This document shows, one piece after another, positions 30,584 through 38,371 of a stretch of 42,136 nucleotides of DNA. Both the position numbers and the translations under genes were made by a program. Under the pieces are notes generated by a model. That model saw only the letters and a list, made by a program, of their open reading frames with translations, ran no database searches and was not told the origin of the DNA. The first letter of the stretch is position 1; each line of letters starts with the position of its first letter. The stretch is from CAYOHP01 sp964403795 [NCBI: uncultured bacterium] (lineage in GTDB: Bacteria > Muiribacteriota > UBA6191 > CAZXTJ01), in NCBI GenBank assembly GCA_964403795.1, contig CAYOHP010000040.1:5409-47544 (forward strand), read 5' to 3'.

Positions 30584-32704
30584 CTAGAGCAGGCCCCGCG
30601 CCCTCTGGGCCTCGGTTACCCGGGCCTTGGCCGATTCCAGGCCGGCTTCGGGGATGCCCCGGATCGCCCGGTCCTGGCCGAAACGCACCAGGGTCTGGGC
30701 GATGTCCCGGAGCGGGACCGCCACGGCCTGATCGCTGCCCTCGCCCGGCGGCGGCAACTCGGACAGGATCCCCTCGACCCAGCGGTCCACTTCGAGGTCG
30801 CCCTCGGTCCCGCAGGGAAGGGCGCTGCGGACCCTGAGCGAGAGCCAGTACATGCGGGAGCCGTGGTGCTTGCGCAGCTGCTCGGGATGTGCGGGGGCGC
30901 TCCAGGTCGGAGGATCCGGGAAGATCGCGTCCCAGGCCCGGAGGCGGTCCCGGCAGGAGAGCACCTCCGGATCCCGATTGGAGGCGAGCAGGTGGGCCGT
31001 GGCCGAGAGGAGCCAGGAACCGGCATCCCGCGATCCCCGGGCGACGAGGCGCTCGAGCGAGATCCTGAGCAGGTCCCCGACACGGGCGCGCACCGAGGAG
31101 GTCGACAGGCAGAGGCGGAGCGTGAGTTCGGAGTCGCTGGCGCCGGCGAGCTCGGCCGCCGCCGGCTCGCCTTCGAGCCAGGCTACCGTGCTCGCCTCGC
31201 ATTCCTGGAAGGCGCGCAGCGCGTCCTCGGCGAGGCTGGCCTGGAGTCCGATCCTGGGCGGGGACTCGAAGACGCCGCGCATCAGGGCGGCTACCGGGTC
31301 CTTGAGGATTCCCATCTCGGCGACGTGGTGCACCACGACCATGAGCGCGGGGTGGTCGGCCCATGGCTCCCGGTCGAGGGCCGGATCCTCGACCCGCCGC
31401 AGGCGGACGAGCCAGCGTTCGAGGCGCTCGAGCAGGCGGGCCCAGCGGAGGGGTAGCCGGGGGTCCAGGAGGTCGGACAGGGCCACACCGCAGCCTCTGG
31501 GGTCGGCGGACCCGGGCGAGACCCACGAGAGGCTCCAGCGGGGGTGCAGGGAGCGAAGCTCGGCCAGGGCGGCGTCGACCTCGGGATCGCCGACCTCGGT
31601 CCAGGGCCGACGTCTGGGCCGGGATCGCGAATCCTCGACCCGTCGGGTGTCCTCCGGGCGGCTCGGGTCGGGATCCTGGGCACCGACCGGGAGGGCTGGG
31701 TCCGCATCGGTGGGTGGACGCCGGTGGGAGGACCACCACCAGCCGGCCGCCAACAGGCACGCCAGTACCGGAGCCAGCGGCCTCCATCCCCAGGGCCGGC
31801 CGGCCGGCCCCCGCGCCGCAGCGGCCCCGGGCATCCCGATCGGGGCCGCCGACAGCCGGCCGGGGCGCGGCCCCGCCGGGACCGGATGCTCCGATCGCAG
31901 GGCCTCTCCGGCGGCCTCGAGCGAGGGGAACCGCTTCCCCGGAGCCGGGTCCACGGCCCGCCGGACCACTTCCGCCAGGTCCCGATCGAGGGCGACGAGG
32001 GCCGGGTCGAGAGGCGGCGGCGTGCCTTCCTGGGCGCGGTTGAGATGGGCGGCCAGGCCTCCTTCTGCCCCGAGTCGGGTCCCACAGGCGGCCAGGTGCA
32101 GCAGGGCACCCCAGCTCCACTGGTCCGAGGCCGGGGAGGGGGGATGTCCGAGCAACAGCTCGGGCGCCATGAAGGCCGGGGTGCCCACCACGCTGCCGGT
32201 GGCGGTGAGGGCTTCCGACTCCGAGCTCGCCTTGGCCAGGCCGAGATCGAGGAGGACCGAGGATCCGTCCGGTCGCAGCAGGACGTTGGAGGGTTTCAGG
32301 TCGCGGTGCAGGATCCCGGCGGCATGCAGGCAGGCCAGGGCCGAGGCCAGCTCGATCCCGAGGCGTCGCGCCTGCTCCCGGCCCAGGGCGCCGGTCGTGC
32401 CCAGGCGGCGTTCCAGGTCCTCGCCCTCCAGGTACTCGTAGACCAGGCGGGGACGACCCTCCTCGTCGAAGTCGGTGTCGAGGAGTTCGACCACGTGAGG
32501 GTGGCGGACCGCGGCGGTGAGGCGGGCCTCCCGGGCGAAGCGGAGCCGGGTGGCGTGGTCCGGGACCGCGGCCGAGAGGCGCTTCACGGCCACTTGGCGG
32601 GCGAAGCGGCGGTCCTCGGCCAGGAGCACCTCGCCGAAGGCGCCCCGCCCCAGGAGCCGGAGGATCCGGTAGCGCTCCTGGCCCGGCTCCTCGGCACCGG
32701 TCAT
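30584..32704 (-). CDS. Ser/Thr protein kinase with membrane segment
   Basis: A 706-aa eukaryote-like (Hanks-type) kinase with a complete active site. The glycine loop is GRGAFGEV, Lys41 lies in VAVKRL, the catalytic loop is HRDLKPSN with Asp135, and the metal site is DLG (Asp153). The activation segment ends GTPAFMAPE. The kinase domain covers about 1-275. A Pro/Gly-rich linker leads to a short hydrophobic segment (PLAPVLACLLAAGWWWS, about 315-331). About 370 residues of unknown helical sequence follow and may be the sensor or effector part. The start overlaps the stop of the thioesterase gene (ATGA), so it is the last gene of a three-gene minus-strand operon: methyltransferase, thioesterase, kinase. 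Confidence 0.92.
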   Translation of the reverse strand: MTGAEEPGQERYRILRLLGRGAFGEVLLAEDRRFARQVAVKRLSAAVPDHATRLRFAREARLTAAVRHPHVVELLDTDFDEEGRPRLVYEYLEGEDLERRLGTTGALGREQARRLGIELASALACLHAAGILHRDLKPSNVLLRPDGSSVLLDLGLAKASSESEALTATGSVVGTPAFMAPELLLGHPPSPASDQWSWGALLHLAACGTRLGAEGGLAAHLNRAQEGTPPPLDPALVALDRDLAEVVRRAVDPAPGKRFPSLEAAGEALRSEHPVPAGPRPGRLSAAPIGMPGAAAARGPAGRPWGWRPLAPVLACLLAAGWWWSSHRRPPTDADPALPVGAQDPDPSRPEDTRRVEDSRSRPRRRPWTEVGDPEVDAALAELRSLHPRWSLSWVSPGSADPRGCGVALSDLLDPRLPLRWARLLERLERWLVRLRRVEDPALDREPWADHPALMVVVHHVAEMGILKDPVAALMRGVFESPPRIGLQASLAEDALRAFQECEASTVAWLEGEPAAAELAGASDSELTLRLCLSTSSVRARVGDLLRISLERLVARGSRDAGSWLLSATAHLLASNRDPEVLSCRDRLRAWDAIFPDPPTWSAPAHPEQLRKHHGSRMYWLSLRVRSALPCGTEGDLEVDRWVEGILSELPPPGEGSDQAVAVPLRDIAQTLVRFGQDRAIRGIPEAGLESAKARVTEAQRARGLL

Positions 32705-33246
32705 CGCGGCCGTCCGGGATCCCCCGCCTCGGTGCGGGCGGTGTCGAAGGCATGGATCCAAGCCTGGAGCCGGGTGTCGGGAGTCGGCGAGGCGGGGTCG
32801 AGGCCGAGGCCCGAGACCACCTCCGACGGCGGCACGTTGCCCTGGGGTCCCTTGAAGAGGAAGCGGACCGTGCCCTCGGCCGCCAGGAAGTCCTCCCGCA
32901 GGAAGCGCTGTCCGACGTAGAACCACTTGTCGTCCCAGGCGAGGATCCTGGTCTCCAGCCGGTAACCGGCGAGAGGGCCGAGGGATCGCCGGTATCGGAC
33001 CGAGGCGGCTCCCGCCACCGGGTACCAGGACCGCTGTCGCCACAGGGCCAGGAGTCCGGTGCGGACGAAGAGGTCGGCACGCCCCAGGTCCATCATGGTC
33101 AGGTACCGGCCGTTGTTCATGTGGCCGTACATGTCGAGATCGAAGAGCCCCACCCGGAGAGGGATGGAGGACGCCTCCTCCAGGGGGATGCGTTGCTTCC
33201 GCACGGCCGAGGCCAGTACCAGCGCCAGGCGGAGGTAGGGGTACAT
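32701..33246 (-). CDS. Acyl-CoA thioesterase, hotdog fold (4HBT_2 / THEM6-like)
   Basis: A 181-aa protein with the hotdog thioesterase pattern. The hallmark segment is FDLDMYGHMNNGRYLTMMDLGRADLF (about residues 35-60), with the Asp-Xaa-Tyr-Gly-His-Met-Asn motif of the 4HBT_2 group and of the eukaryotic THEM6 family. The following strands (SVRYRRSLGPLAGYRLETRILAWDDKWFYVGQRF) are also typical. It likely cleaves acyl-CoA or a related thioester; the chain is unknown. It has a short hydrophobic N-terminus (LRLALVLASAV) that may touch the membrane. The stop overlaps the kinase start by 4 bp, and the methyltransferase gene lies 13 bp upstream. Confidence 0.82.
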   Translation of the reverse strand: MYPYLRLALVLASAVRKQRIPLEEASSIPLRVGLFDLDMYGHMNNGRYLTMMDLGRADLFVRTGLLALWRQRSWYPVAGAASVRYRRSLGPLAGYRLETRILAWDDKWFYVGQRFLREDFLAAEGTVRFLFKGPQGNVPPSEVVSGLGLDPASPTPDTRLQAWIHAFDTARTEAGDPGRPR

Positions 33247-33259
33247 CGGTTCCGCCAGC

Positions 33260-33988
33260 CTACTCCCGGGGGCCGCTCGCGACCAGGATGGCGGTCACGG
33301 TTCGTCCGGGAACGAGGGCCTCGGGAGCCGCTTCGGGGAACTCGTGCCGGGCCTCGGGGCTACCCCATCCGTGGTGGGCGAAGCCCTGTACCCGGGTGAA
33401 GCCCCGGCCGAGGGCCTCGGCCCATACGGCTGCCGGGAACTCCGAGCAGTGCCAGGGGTTCCCGTCCCCGGTGCCGTCGCAGGGAGGGACGGCCAGGACC
33501 AGGCGCCCCTCTGCGGTCACCCGGGGCGAGGCCCGGGCGACCAGGTCGAGGGATCCCGGGACGTGTTCGAAGCAGTTCGAGGCCACCACCAGGTCGAAGC
33601 GCCGGCGGGTCTCCCTGGCTTCGCCCCGGATCGCCGTCGCCAGATCGAGGCGCAGGAAACGGACCGCCTCCGAGGCGTAGTGGCGGCGGGCGAAGGCCAC
33701 CGCGGCGCGATCGAGATCCACGCCCACGACCTCGGCGGCACCGCCCGCGACCAGGAGGGGAGCTCCGTAGCCGGCGCCGCAACCGAGGTCGAGCACCTTG
33801 GCACCGGGCGAGGCGAACCCTGCGGCGAAGCGGTAGAGGGCGCGGTGGGCCTCGAGGAGCGGGGTGGGCCGGCGGGGATCGACGCGTTCGCCGGTATCGG
33901 GGAGCTCGCCCCAGAACCGGCAGAGCGGCCCGCGGAGGTAGCGGTGCCAGGTCTCCCTGGCCCAGGCGCGAAGCGGTCGACCCGGCAT
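33260..33988 (-). CDS. Class I SAM-dependent methyltransferase
   Basis: A 242-aa protein with a Rossmann-like methyltransferase core. Motif I is VLDLGCGAGYGAPL (about residues 65-78), followed by the acidic end of strand 2 in VVGVDLD. Motif post-I contains VRFLRLDLA and motif II-like FDLVVASNCFEHVPG, as in UbiE/BioC-like enzymes. The C-terminal part GDGNPWHCSEF is unusual and might form the substrate pocket. The substrate is unknown. The ATG at 33988 lies 8 nt after TACCAT and without ribosome binding site, so the mRNA may be leaderless. It heads the operon with a thioesterase and a kinase. Confidence 0.85.
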   Translation of the reverse strand: MPGRPLRAWARETWHRYLRGPLCRFWGELPDTGERVDPRRPTPLLEAHRALYRFAAGFASPGAKVLDLGCGAGYGAPLLVAGGAAEVVGVDLDRAAVAFARRHYASEAVRFLRLDLATAIRGEARETRRRFDLVVASNCFEHVPGSLDLVARASPRVTAEGRLVLAVPPCDGTGDGNPWHCSEFPAAVWAEALGRGFTRVQGFAHHGWGSPEARHEFPEAAPEALVPGRTVTAILVASGPRE

Positions 33989-33996
33989 GGCTCCCC

Positions 33997-34002
33997 ATGG
34001 TA
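33997..34002 (-). promoter_or_regulatory. -10-like element of the methyltransferase operon
   Basis: On the minus strand this reads TACCAT, ending 8 nt before the ATG at 33988. It is separated by only 19 bp from TATGCT (34022-34027), the -10-like element of the divergent rhodanese gene. Confidence 0.4.
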
Positions 34003-34021
34003 CGTCCCCGCGACTGCCGGC

Positions 34022-34027
34022 TATGCT
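34022..34027 (+). promoter_or_regulatory. -10-like element of the rhodanese gene
   Basis: TATGCT lies 23 nt before the ATG at 34051, and GAGGAGGCGGG follows as ribosome binding site. Confidence 0.4.
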
Positions 34028-34050
34028 CGTCCCGGGAGCGAGGAGGCGGG

Positions 34051-34530
34051 ATGCGGTTCCTCCCGGAGGACATCGAGTCCAATCGGCGCTGGTTCGAGAT
34101 GCGCTTGAAGGCGGTCCGCCAGAAGCGCGACCTGCTCACGCGAATCGAGGCAGAGGCCTCCGGCGCCGCGGCTCCCGGGTCGCCACCGGGCCAGGTCGGG
34201 CTCGACCTCACGCGAGTGGTCGAGGACCTCGACTTCATGCTGGTCGACGTCCGCAGCCGGGCCGCCTTCGCGGCCGGGCACATCCGGGGAGCCCACTGCC
34301 TTCCCTACGAGGAGATCGACGAGCAGGTCGGGAAGCTCCCCTTGGATCGCGAGATCGTCGCCTACTGCTGGAACGAGACCTGCCTGCTGGCGGCCCGGGC
34401 CGGGCTGAAGCTCACCGCCCGGGGCTTCTTCGTGCGGGAGCTCAACACCGGCTGGCGGGAATGGATCGCCGAGTCGAACCCGGTGCACGCCGCCGGGGTC
34501 GAGGGCATGGCCTGCGGATGCAGCCGGTGA
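34051..34530 (+). CDS. Rhodanese-like sulfurtransferase domain protein
   Basis: A 159-aa protein. The N-terminal about 60 residues are helical and charged. The rhodanese domain follows: MLVDVRSRAAFAAGHIRGAHCLPYEEI is the first half with the CH2A-like motif, and AYCWNETCLLAARAGLKLTARGF is the active-site loop with the catalytic Cys in YCWNETC. The loop differs from the common CxxGxRS form. A second cysteine pair occurs at the end (GMACGCSR). It may move sulfur or act in redox control; the partner is unknown. The ATG at 34051 has a strong ribosome binding site; the longer frame from 33997 would overlap the divergent promoter region and is rejected. Confidence 0.85.
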   Translation: MRFLPEDIESNRRWFEMRLKAVRQKRDLLTRIEAEASGAAAPGSPPGQVGLDLTRVVEDLDFMLVDVRSRAAFAAGHIRGAHCLPYEEIDEQVGKLPLDREIVAYCWNETCLLAARAGLKLTARGFFVRELNTGWREWIAESNPVHAAGVEGMACGCSR

Positions 34531-34552
34531 CCGGGACCGGGAGGAGGCTCCG

Positions 34553-34897
34553 ATGACGCCCTGGGTGCTGGTGGTGGTGCTGGCGGTGCTCTGGATCACC
34601 TCGGCCATGAAGAGCGCCGCGCTCCAGGCCCGGCTGGACCGCCTCGAGGCACGGCAGGGCGGAGTCGGGGCCGCGCCCTCCGGCCCATCGGCCCTCGACA
34701 TGGGGTCCACCGGCCTCGGGACACCGGGATCGGGCCTGTCGGCAGCCGGGGCCGCGGGCCTCTCGTCCGGCGATGCCGAACTCGAGGTGCGACGCCTGGT
34801 CCGGGAGGGGAAGAAGATCGAGGCCATCAAGCTCTACCGCAGCGCGGTGGGATGCGATCTGAAGACCGCCAAGGATGCCGTGGACCGGATGGGGTGA
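34553..34897 (+). CDS. Membrane-anchored protein with ribosomal L7/L12 C-terminal-like domain
   Basis: A 114-aa protein. An N-terminal hydrophobic helix (WVLVVVLAVLWITSAM, about residues 4-19) is followed by a short helical stretch, a Gly/Ser/Pro linker (about 35-70), and a final about 40 residues EVRRLVREGKKIEAIKLYRSA and TAKDAVDRM. This last part matches the C-terminal domain of ribosomal protein bL12, which recruits translation factors. It has no L12 dimerisation domain, so it is not rplL itself. Similar short proteins occur in several bacterial groups without known role. A good ribosome binding site (GAGGAGG) precedes the ATG. It lies 22 bp after the rhodanese gene and is probably in the same operon. 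Confidence 0.8.
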   Translation: MTPWVLVVVLAVLWITSAMKSAALQARLDRLEARQGGVGAAPSGPSALDMGSTGLGTPGSGLSAAGAAGLSSGDAELEVRRLVREGKKIEAIKLYRSAVGCDLKTAKDAVDRMG

Positions 34898-34906
34898 GAG
34901 GCCCTT

Positions 34907-35746
34907 TCAGGGGAGCCGCGAGTCCAGGCGGTACCCGGCGCCCGGACCGATGGCGAGTCGCTCGGCCAGCCAGGGGAGCGCCTCCCGCAGGGAGGGCTGG
35001 AGGGTGACCGGAGGGTTGGCGACCAGTACGCCGGAGCCCCGCATGCCGCGCCCCGTCTCCGGCCGGGCGTCGACGTGGAGCTCCGCCACCAGCCAGCGGG
35101 GACCGGCCTCCGCCACCAGGCGTCCGGGCAGGGCCCGCGCCTCGGGCCGCGCCAGGCAGGGGTACCAGATCAGGAAGACCCCGGTGGCGCAGCGCCGGAG
35201 GCCCGCACCCAGGACCTCGACCACCCGGTCGTAGTCCTCGGGGAGCTCGTAGGGAGGATCGACCAGCACCAACCCGCGTCGATCGCGGGGAGGGAGCTCT
35301 CCCTCGAGGGCCGTGAACCCGTCGCCCTGGACCACCCTCACTCCCGGGCCGGAGATCTCCCGCTCCAGGGCCGCCGCTTCGTTGCCGTGGAGCTCATAGG
35401 CATGGAGACGGTCGACCGGCCGGAGCCGGGCCCGGACCAGCCAGGGCGAGCCGGGGTACCAGCGGAGCCCGCCCTCCGGATTGGCGGCCGCCACCGCCTC
35501 GACCAGGCGATCGACGAGGCGAGGAGCCTCGCCGGGAGGAGGCAGCCGGGCGATGCCGCCTTCCCATTCGCGGTTCTTCCCTGCGAAGGGACTCGCCAGG
35601 TCGTAGCGACCGCCGCCGGCGTGGGTGTCCACCACCAGCAGGCCCTTCGGCTTCTCCTGGAGCCGATCCAGGACGGCGAGCAGCATCCCGTGCTTCAGCA
35701 CATCGGCGAAGTTCCCGGCGTGGAACCCGTGACGATAGGCGAGCAG
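34907..35746 (-). CDS. rlmJ: 23S rRNA (adenine-2030-N6) methyltransferase, CTG start
   Basis: A 279-aa RlmJ-family enzyme that methylates A2030 in 23S rRNA. The family N-terminus is LAYRHGFHAGNFADVLKH, which closely follows E. coli RlmJ (MLSYRHSFHAGNHADVLKH). DTHAGGGRYDL is the SAM-binding motif and VDPPYE the catalytic DPPY. The only start that keeps this N-terminus is a CTG at 35746, directly after the TAG stop of the phosphofructokinase gene and 5 nt after GGAGG. The next usual start (GTG at 35701) would remove the first 15 residues, which are strongly conserved in the family. This is the best-supported CTG start in the window. The gene is translationally linked to pfk. Confidence 0.93.
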   Translation of the reverse strand: MLAYRHGFHAGNFADVLKHGMLLAVLDRLQEKPKGLLVVDTHAGGGRYDLASPFAGKNREWEGGIARLPPPGEAPRLVDRLVEAVAAANPEGGLRWYPGSPWLVRARLRPVDRLHAYELHGNEAAALEREISGPGVRVVQGDGFTALEGELPPRDRRGLVLVDPPYELPEDYDRVVEVLGAGLRRCATGVFLIWYPCLARPEARALPGRLVAEAGPRWLVAELHVDARPETGRGMRGSGVLVANPPVTLQPSLREALPWLAERLAIGPGAGYRLDSRLP

Positions 35747-36847
35747 CTAGCCCTCCGAATCGCCGAAGCAGATGCCGAGGTCGCGGGCGGTCAGCATGGT
35801 GTCGCCGTCGAGCGGCACCGTCTTCATGTGGCTGGTGGCGACCTCGAGCGGGACGGTGAGCACGTTGGGCGGGTCCAGCGCCACCATCACCCCGAACTGG
35901 CCGGCCTCGATGGTGCGCACCGCGGCGGCCCCGAAGCGCAGGGAGATCAGGCGGTCGAAGGTGGTGGGCGTCCCGCCCCGCTGCAGGTGCCCGAGCACCA
36001 CGGTGCGGACGTCCTTCCCGGTACCGGCCTTGATCCCGGCGGCCACCCGTTCCGCGATCCCGCCGAGCTGGACCTCCTTGCCGGCTTCCTGCCCCTTGGT
36101 CGCCATCTCGCCGCCGATCGGCTTGGCCCCCTCGGCCACCACCACGATGCTGAACTTGCGCCCGGCGAGTTCCCGGGCCTTGATCTTCCGGTTCACCCTG
36201 GCGATGTCGTAGGGGATCTCCGGGATCAGGATCACGTCGGCGGTGGCCGAGACCCCGGCATGCAGTGCGATCCAGCCCGCGTAGCGTCCCATCACCTCGA
36301 CCACGAACACCCGCTCGTGGGCCTCGGCGGTCGAGTGCAGCCGGTCGAGCGCATCGGTGGCCACGCTCACCGCGGTGTCGAACCCGAAGGTGACGACCGT
36401 TCCCGAGAGGTCGTTGTCGATCGTCTTGGGGACCCCCACCACCGGGATCCCCTTGGCTGCGAACCGGCTGGCGATGCGCATCGAGCCGTCGCCGCCGATC
36501 GCCACCAGGGCGTCGAGCCCGGCCGCCTTGAAGTTCTCGACCACGGTGTCGGACCGGTCGACCAGCTTCACGCTGCCGTCGGGCTGCTTCACCGGGTACT
36601 CGAAGGGATGGCCCTTGTTCTTGGTCCCCAGGATGGTGCCGCCCCGGTGGGTGATGCCCCGCACCTTGTCCCGGTCGAGCCGGATCAGCCCGTTGCCCTC
36701 GAGCAGCCCGTCGTAGCCCTGCTCGATCCCGAAGACCTCCCAGCCCCGCTCGAGCGCCGCCAACACCACGGCCCGGATCACGGCGTTGAGGCCCGGGGCG
36801 TCGCCTCCCCCGGTGTTGACGGCGATCCGCTTGACCCTGTGCGCCAT
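35747..36847 (-). CDS. 6-phosphofructokinase
   Basis: A 366-aa PfkA-superfamily enzyme that phosphorylates fructose 6-phosphate in glycolysis. The motifs are clear: NTGGGDAPGLNAVIRA at the N-terminus, GGDGS at the phosphate-donor site, PKTIDND with the catalytic Asp, EVMGRYAGWIA for substrate binding, and LGHLQRGGTPTTFDR near the end. The donor-specificity positions are mixed: Gly in GGDGS (ATP type; PPi enzymes have Asp), but Lys in PKTIDND (found in PPi enzymes and in some ATP enzymes such as those of trypanosomes). ATP use is the more likely reading. The ATG at 36847 gives AHRVKRIAVNTGG. Its stop directly abuts the rlmJ start. Confidence 0.94.
   Translation of the reverse strand: MAHRVKRIAVNTGGGDAPGLNAVIRAVVLAALERGWEVFGIEQGYDGLLEGNGLIRLDRDKVRGITHRGGTILGTKNKGHPFEYPVKQPDGSVKLVDRSDTVVENFKAAGLDALVAIGGDGSMRIASRFAAKGIPVVGVPKTIDNDLSGTVVTFGFDTAVSVATDALDRLHSTAEAHERVFVVEVMGRYAGWIALHAGVSATADVILIPEIPYDIARVNRKIKARELAGRKFSIVVVAEGAKPIGGEMATKGQEAGKEVQLGGIAERVAAGIKAGTGKDVRTVVLGHLQRGGTPTTFDRLISLRFGAAAVRTIEAGQFGVMVALDPPNVLTVPLEVATSHMKTVPLDGDTMLTARDLGICFGDSEG
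35752..35756 (-). promoter_or_regulatory. Ribosome binding site that supports the rlmJ CTG start
   Basis: On the minus strand this reads GGAGG, inside the last codons of the phosphofructokinase gene, 5 nt before the CTG at 35746. Its good spacing supports initiation at CTG rather than at the GTG 45 nt downstream. Confidence 0.6.
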
Positions 36848-37003
36848 GGCTCCTCCTCGGCGTCGATCCAGCTCAGGGTGCACCGGCCGAGGTCGCCATG
36901 GGAAGGCAAGGAGGCGATTCCGGAAATGCCTCCTGCCGGCCCCGAGGGGGGAGGCCTGATCCGGTGGCCGCCGCGACCGGGCCGGGTGGTGCACGATGGC
37001 GAC
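36848..37003. other. Divergent intergenic region
   Basis: A 156-bp region between pfk and the SWIM gene. It contains the GGAGGAG ribosome binding site of pfk next to its start and a GCACGATGG stretch 10 nt before the SWIM ATG that could be a -10-like element. No other structure was seen. Confidence 0.35.
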
Positions 37004-38371
37004 ATGGCCGCGGTCTTCGAGCACGTGGTGCGCTATCCCGGGAGCTCGGCCTACACCCGGGAGGGCGAGTCGGGATGCCTCCGGCTGGTGGCCTGTCCCC
37101 GGGAGGCGGTCGCCCCCGTGTTCTTCGCCGGCGAGGTCCGGGAGCCGGGCCACTGCGCCCGCCTGCTGCGGGCCGCCGGGACCCTGGCGGGCAGCCGGTT
37201 CTTCTTGCCCGCGGCCATGCTGGCCCGGATCCTCCGGGAGGCCGATCCGGTGGTCACCTGCTCGCGGGAGCGGATCCGGTTCGAGGCCTTCTCGGCATGT
37301 GCCTCGGTCTACGGGCGGGCCGACCTCCACCCCGAGGTCCTGGTGGCAAAGTCGCGGCAGCCCGGGACCGTGAACGTCGACTTCTCGGCCCCTACCCGCG
37401 CGGCCCTGGCCGCGGTCCGGGACGGCAGCCGGTTGCGCCTCGATCTCTCCTCCACGGGCGTCGCCCTGGAGACCTCCTCCGAGCGCCGGGTCGAGAAGCG
37501 CGTGAAGCTGCCGCTGCGTTGGCTGCGCGGCTTCCTCGAAGTCGGTCTGGTCCAGGCCCGCATGGTGGCGGCGGCCCGTCTGTCCGGACCCGAGGCCCTG
37601 CGCTTCCTCCGGAGCCTTCCTTCCCGCACCGGCCGGACCGTGCTGCAGCTGGTGCCCACCCGCGGCGGCCTTCGGGTCTCGGCCCGCGCCGAGGAAGGAT
37701 CCGTCCCGCTCCATGCGCCCGAGCGCCTGGCCCTGGTGCGGGAGCTCTGCCCGACGGCACGCACCCTCTCGGTCCATCTCGATCCTGTCACCCGGGCCTC
37801 GGCCTGGATCCTCGACTTCGGCGGCTCGACCTGGACCAGCGTGCTCTCGCCGCTCGCCTACCGGGGGTTCTCGGGCGAGGGCGCCGGTCTCCTGGCGCTG
37901 GCCGATCCGGACCGGGAACGGGTACTCCCGGAACTCCGCGCCCGGCTCGCCTGGCAGGACGAACTCGATGCGGATCGCCTGGGGCAGGACCTCGGCGCCA
38001 CCCGGGAGGTGGTCGGGGCGGCCCTGGCGGCACTGGGTTCGCGGGGGCTCACCGGGTTCGACCGGGCCCGCGGGTCCTGGTTCCACCGGGTCCTTCCCTT
38101 CGATCCTGCCCTGGTCGAAGAGCTCCATCCCCGCCTGGTCGAGGCCCGCGAGCTCTTGGCCGAGAGCAAGGTCCGGCTGCGCTCCTCGGAACCGTGCCCG
38201 GTGGTCGAGGTCCAGGGGACGGGGGCTTTGCACCGCGCCGTGCTCGATCCCGACGGGGCACGCTGCACCTGCACCTGGTTCGCCACCTGGGGAGGGTCGC
38301 GGGGCGCCTGCAAGCACGTGCTGGCGGCCTCGCTCCTGGTCGAAGCGGGAGAAGGCGGGGAGGATCCGTGA
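37004..38371 (+). CDS. SWIM zinc-finger protein
   Basis: A 455-aa protein. The C-terminus carries the SWIM motif CxC-x12-CxH (Cys421, Cys423, Cys436, His438) within CTCTW...GACKHVLAA, which binds zinc and likely DNA or protein. The long N-terminal part (about 1-380) is a mixed alpha/beta region without a known enzymatic motif, as in bacterial SWIM proteins found beside MoxR/vWA genes (for example YehQ of E. coli). The ATG at 37004 begins the region of good codon use. It overlaps the next gene by 4 bp (GTGA), so the two are made together. The ternary cluster with MoxR and vWA lies about 23 kb away in the same window. Confidence 0.85.
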   Translation: MAAVFEHVVRYPGSSAYTREGESGCLRLVACPREAVAPVFFAGEVREPGHCARLLRAAGTLAGSRFFLPAAMLARILREADPVVTCSRERIRFEAFSACASVYGRADLHPEVLVAKSRQPGTVNVDFSAPTRAALAAVRDGSRLRLDLSSTGVALETSSERRVEKRVKLPLRWLRGFLEVGLVQARMVAAARLSGPEALRFLRSLPSRTGRTVLQLVPTRGGLRVSARAEEGSVPLHAPERLALVRELCPTARTLSVHLDPVTRASAWILDFGGSTWTSVLSPLAYRGFSGEGAGLLALADPDRERVLPELRARLAWQDELDADRLGQDLGATREVVGAALAALGSRGLTGFDRARGSWFHRVLPFDPALVEELHPRLVEARELLAESKVRLRSSEPCPVVEVQGTGALHRAVLDPDGARCTCTWFATWGGSRGACKHVLAASLLVEAGEGGEDP

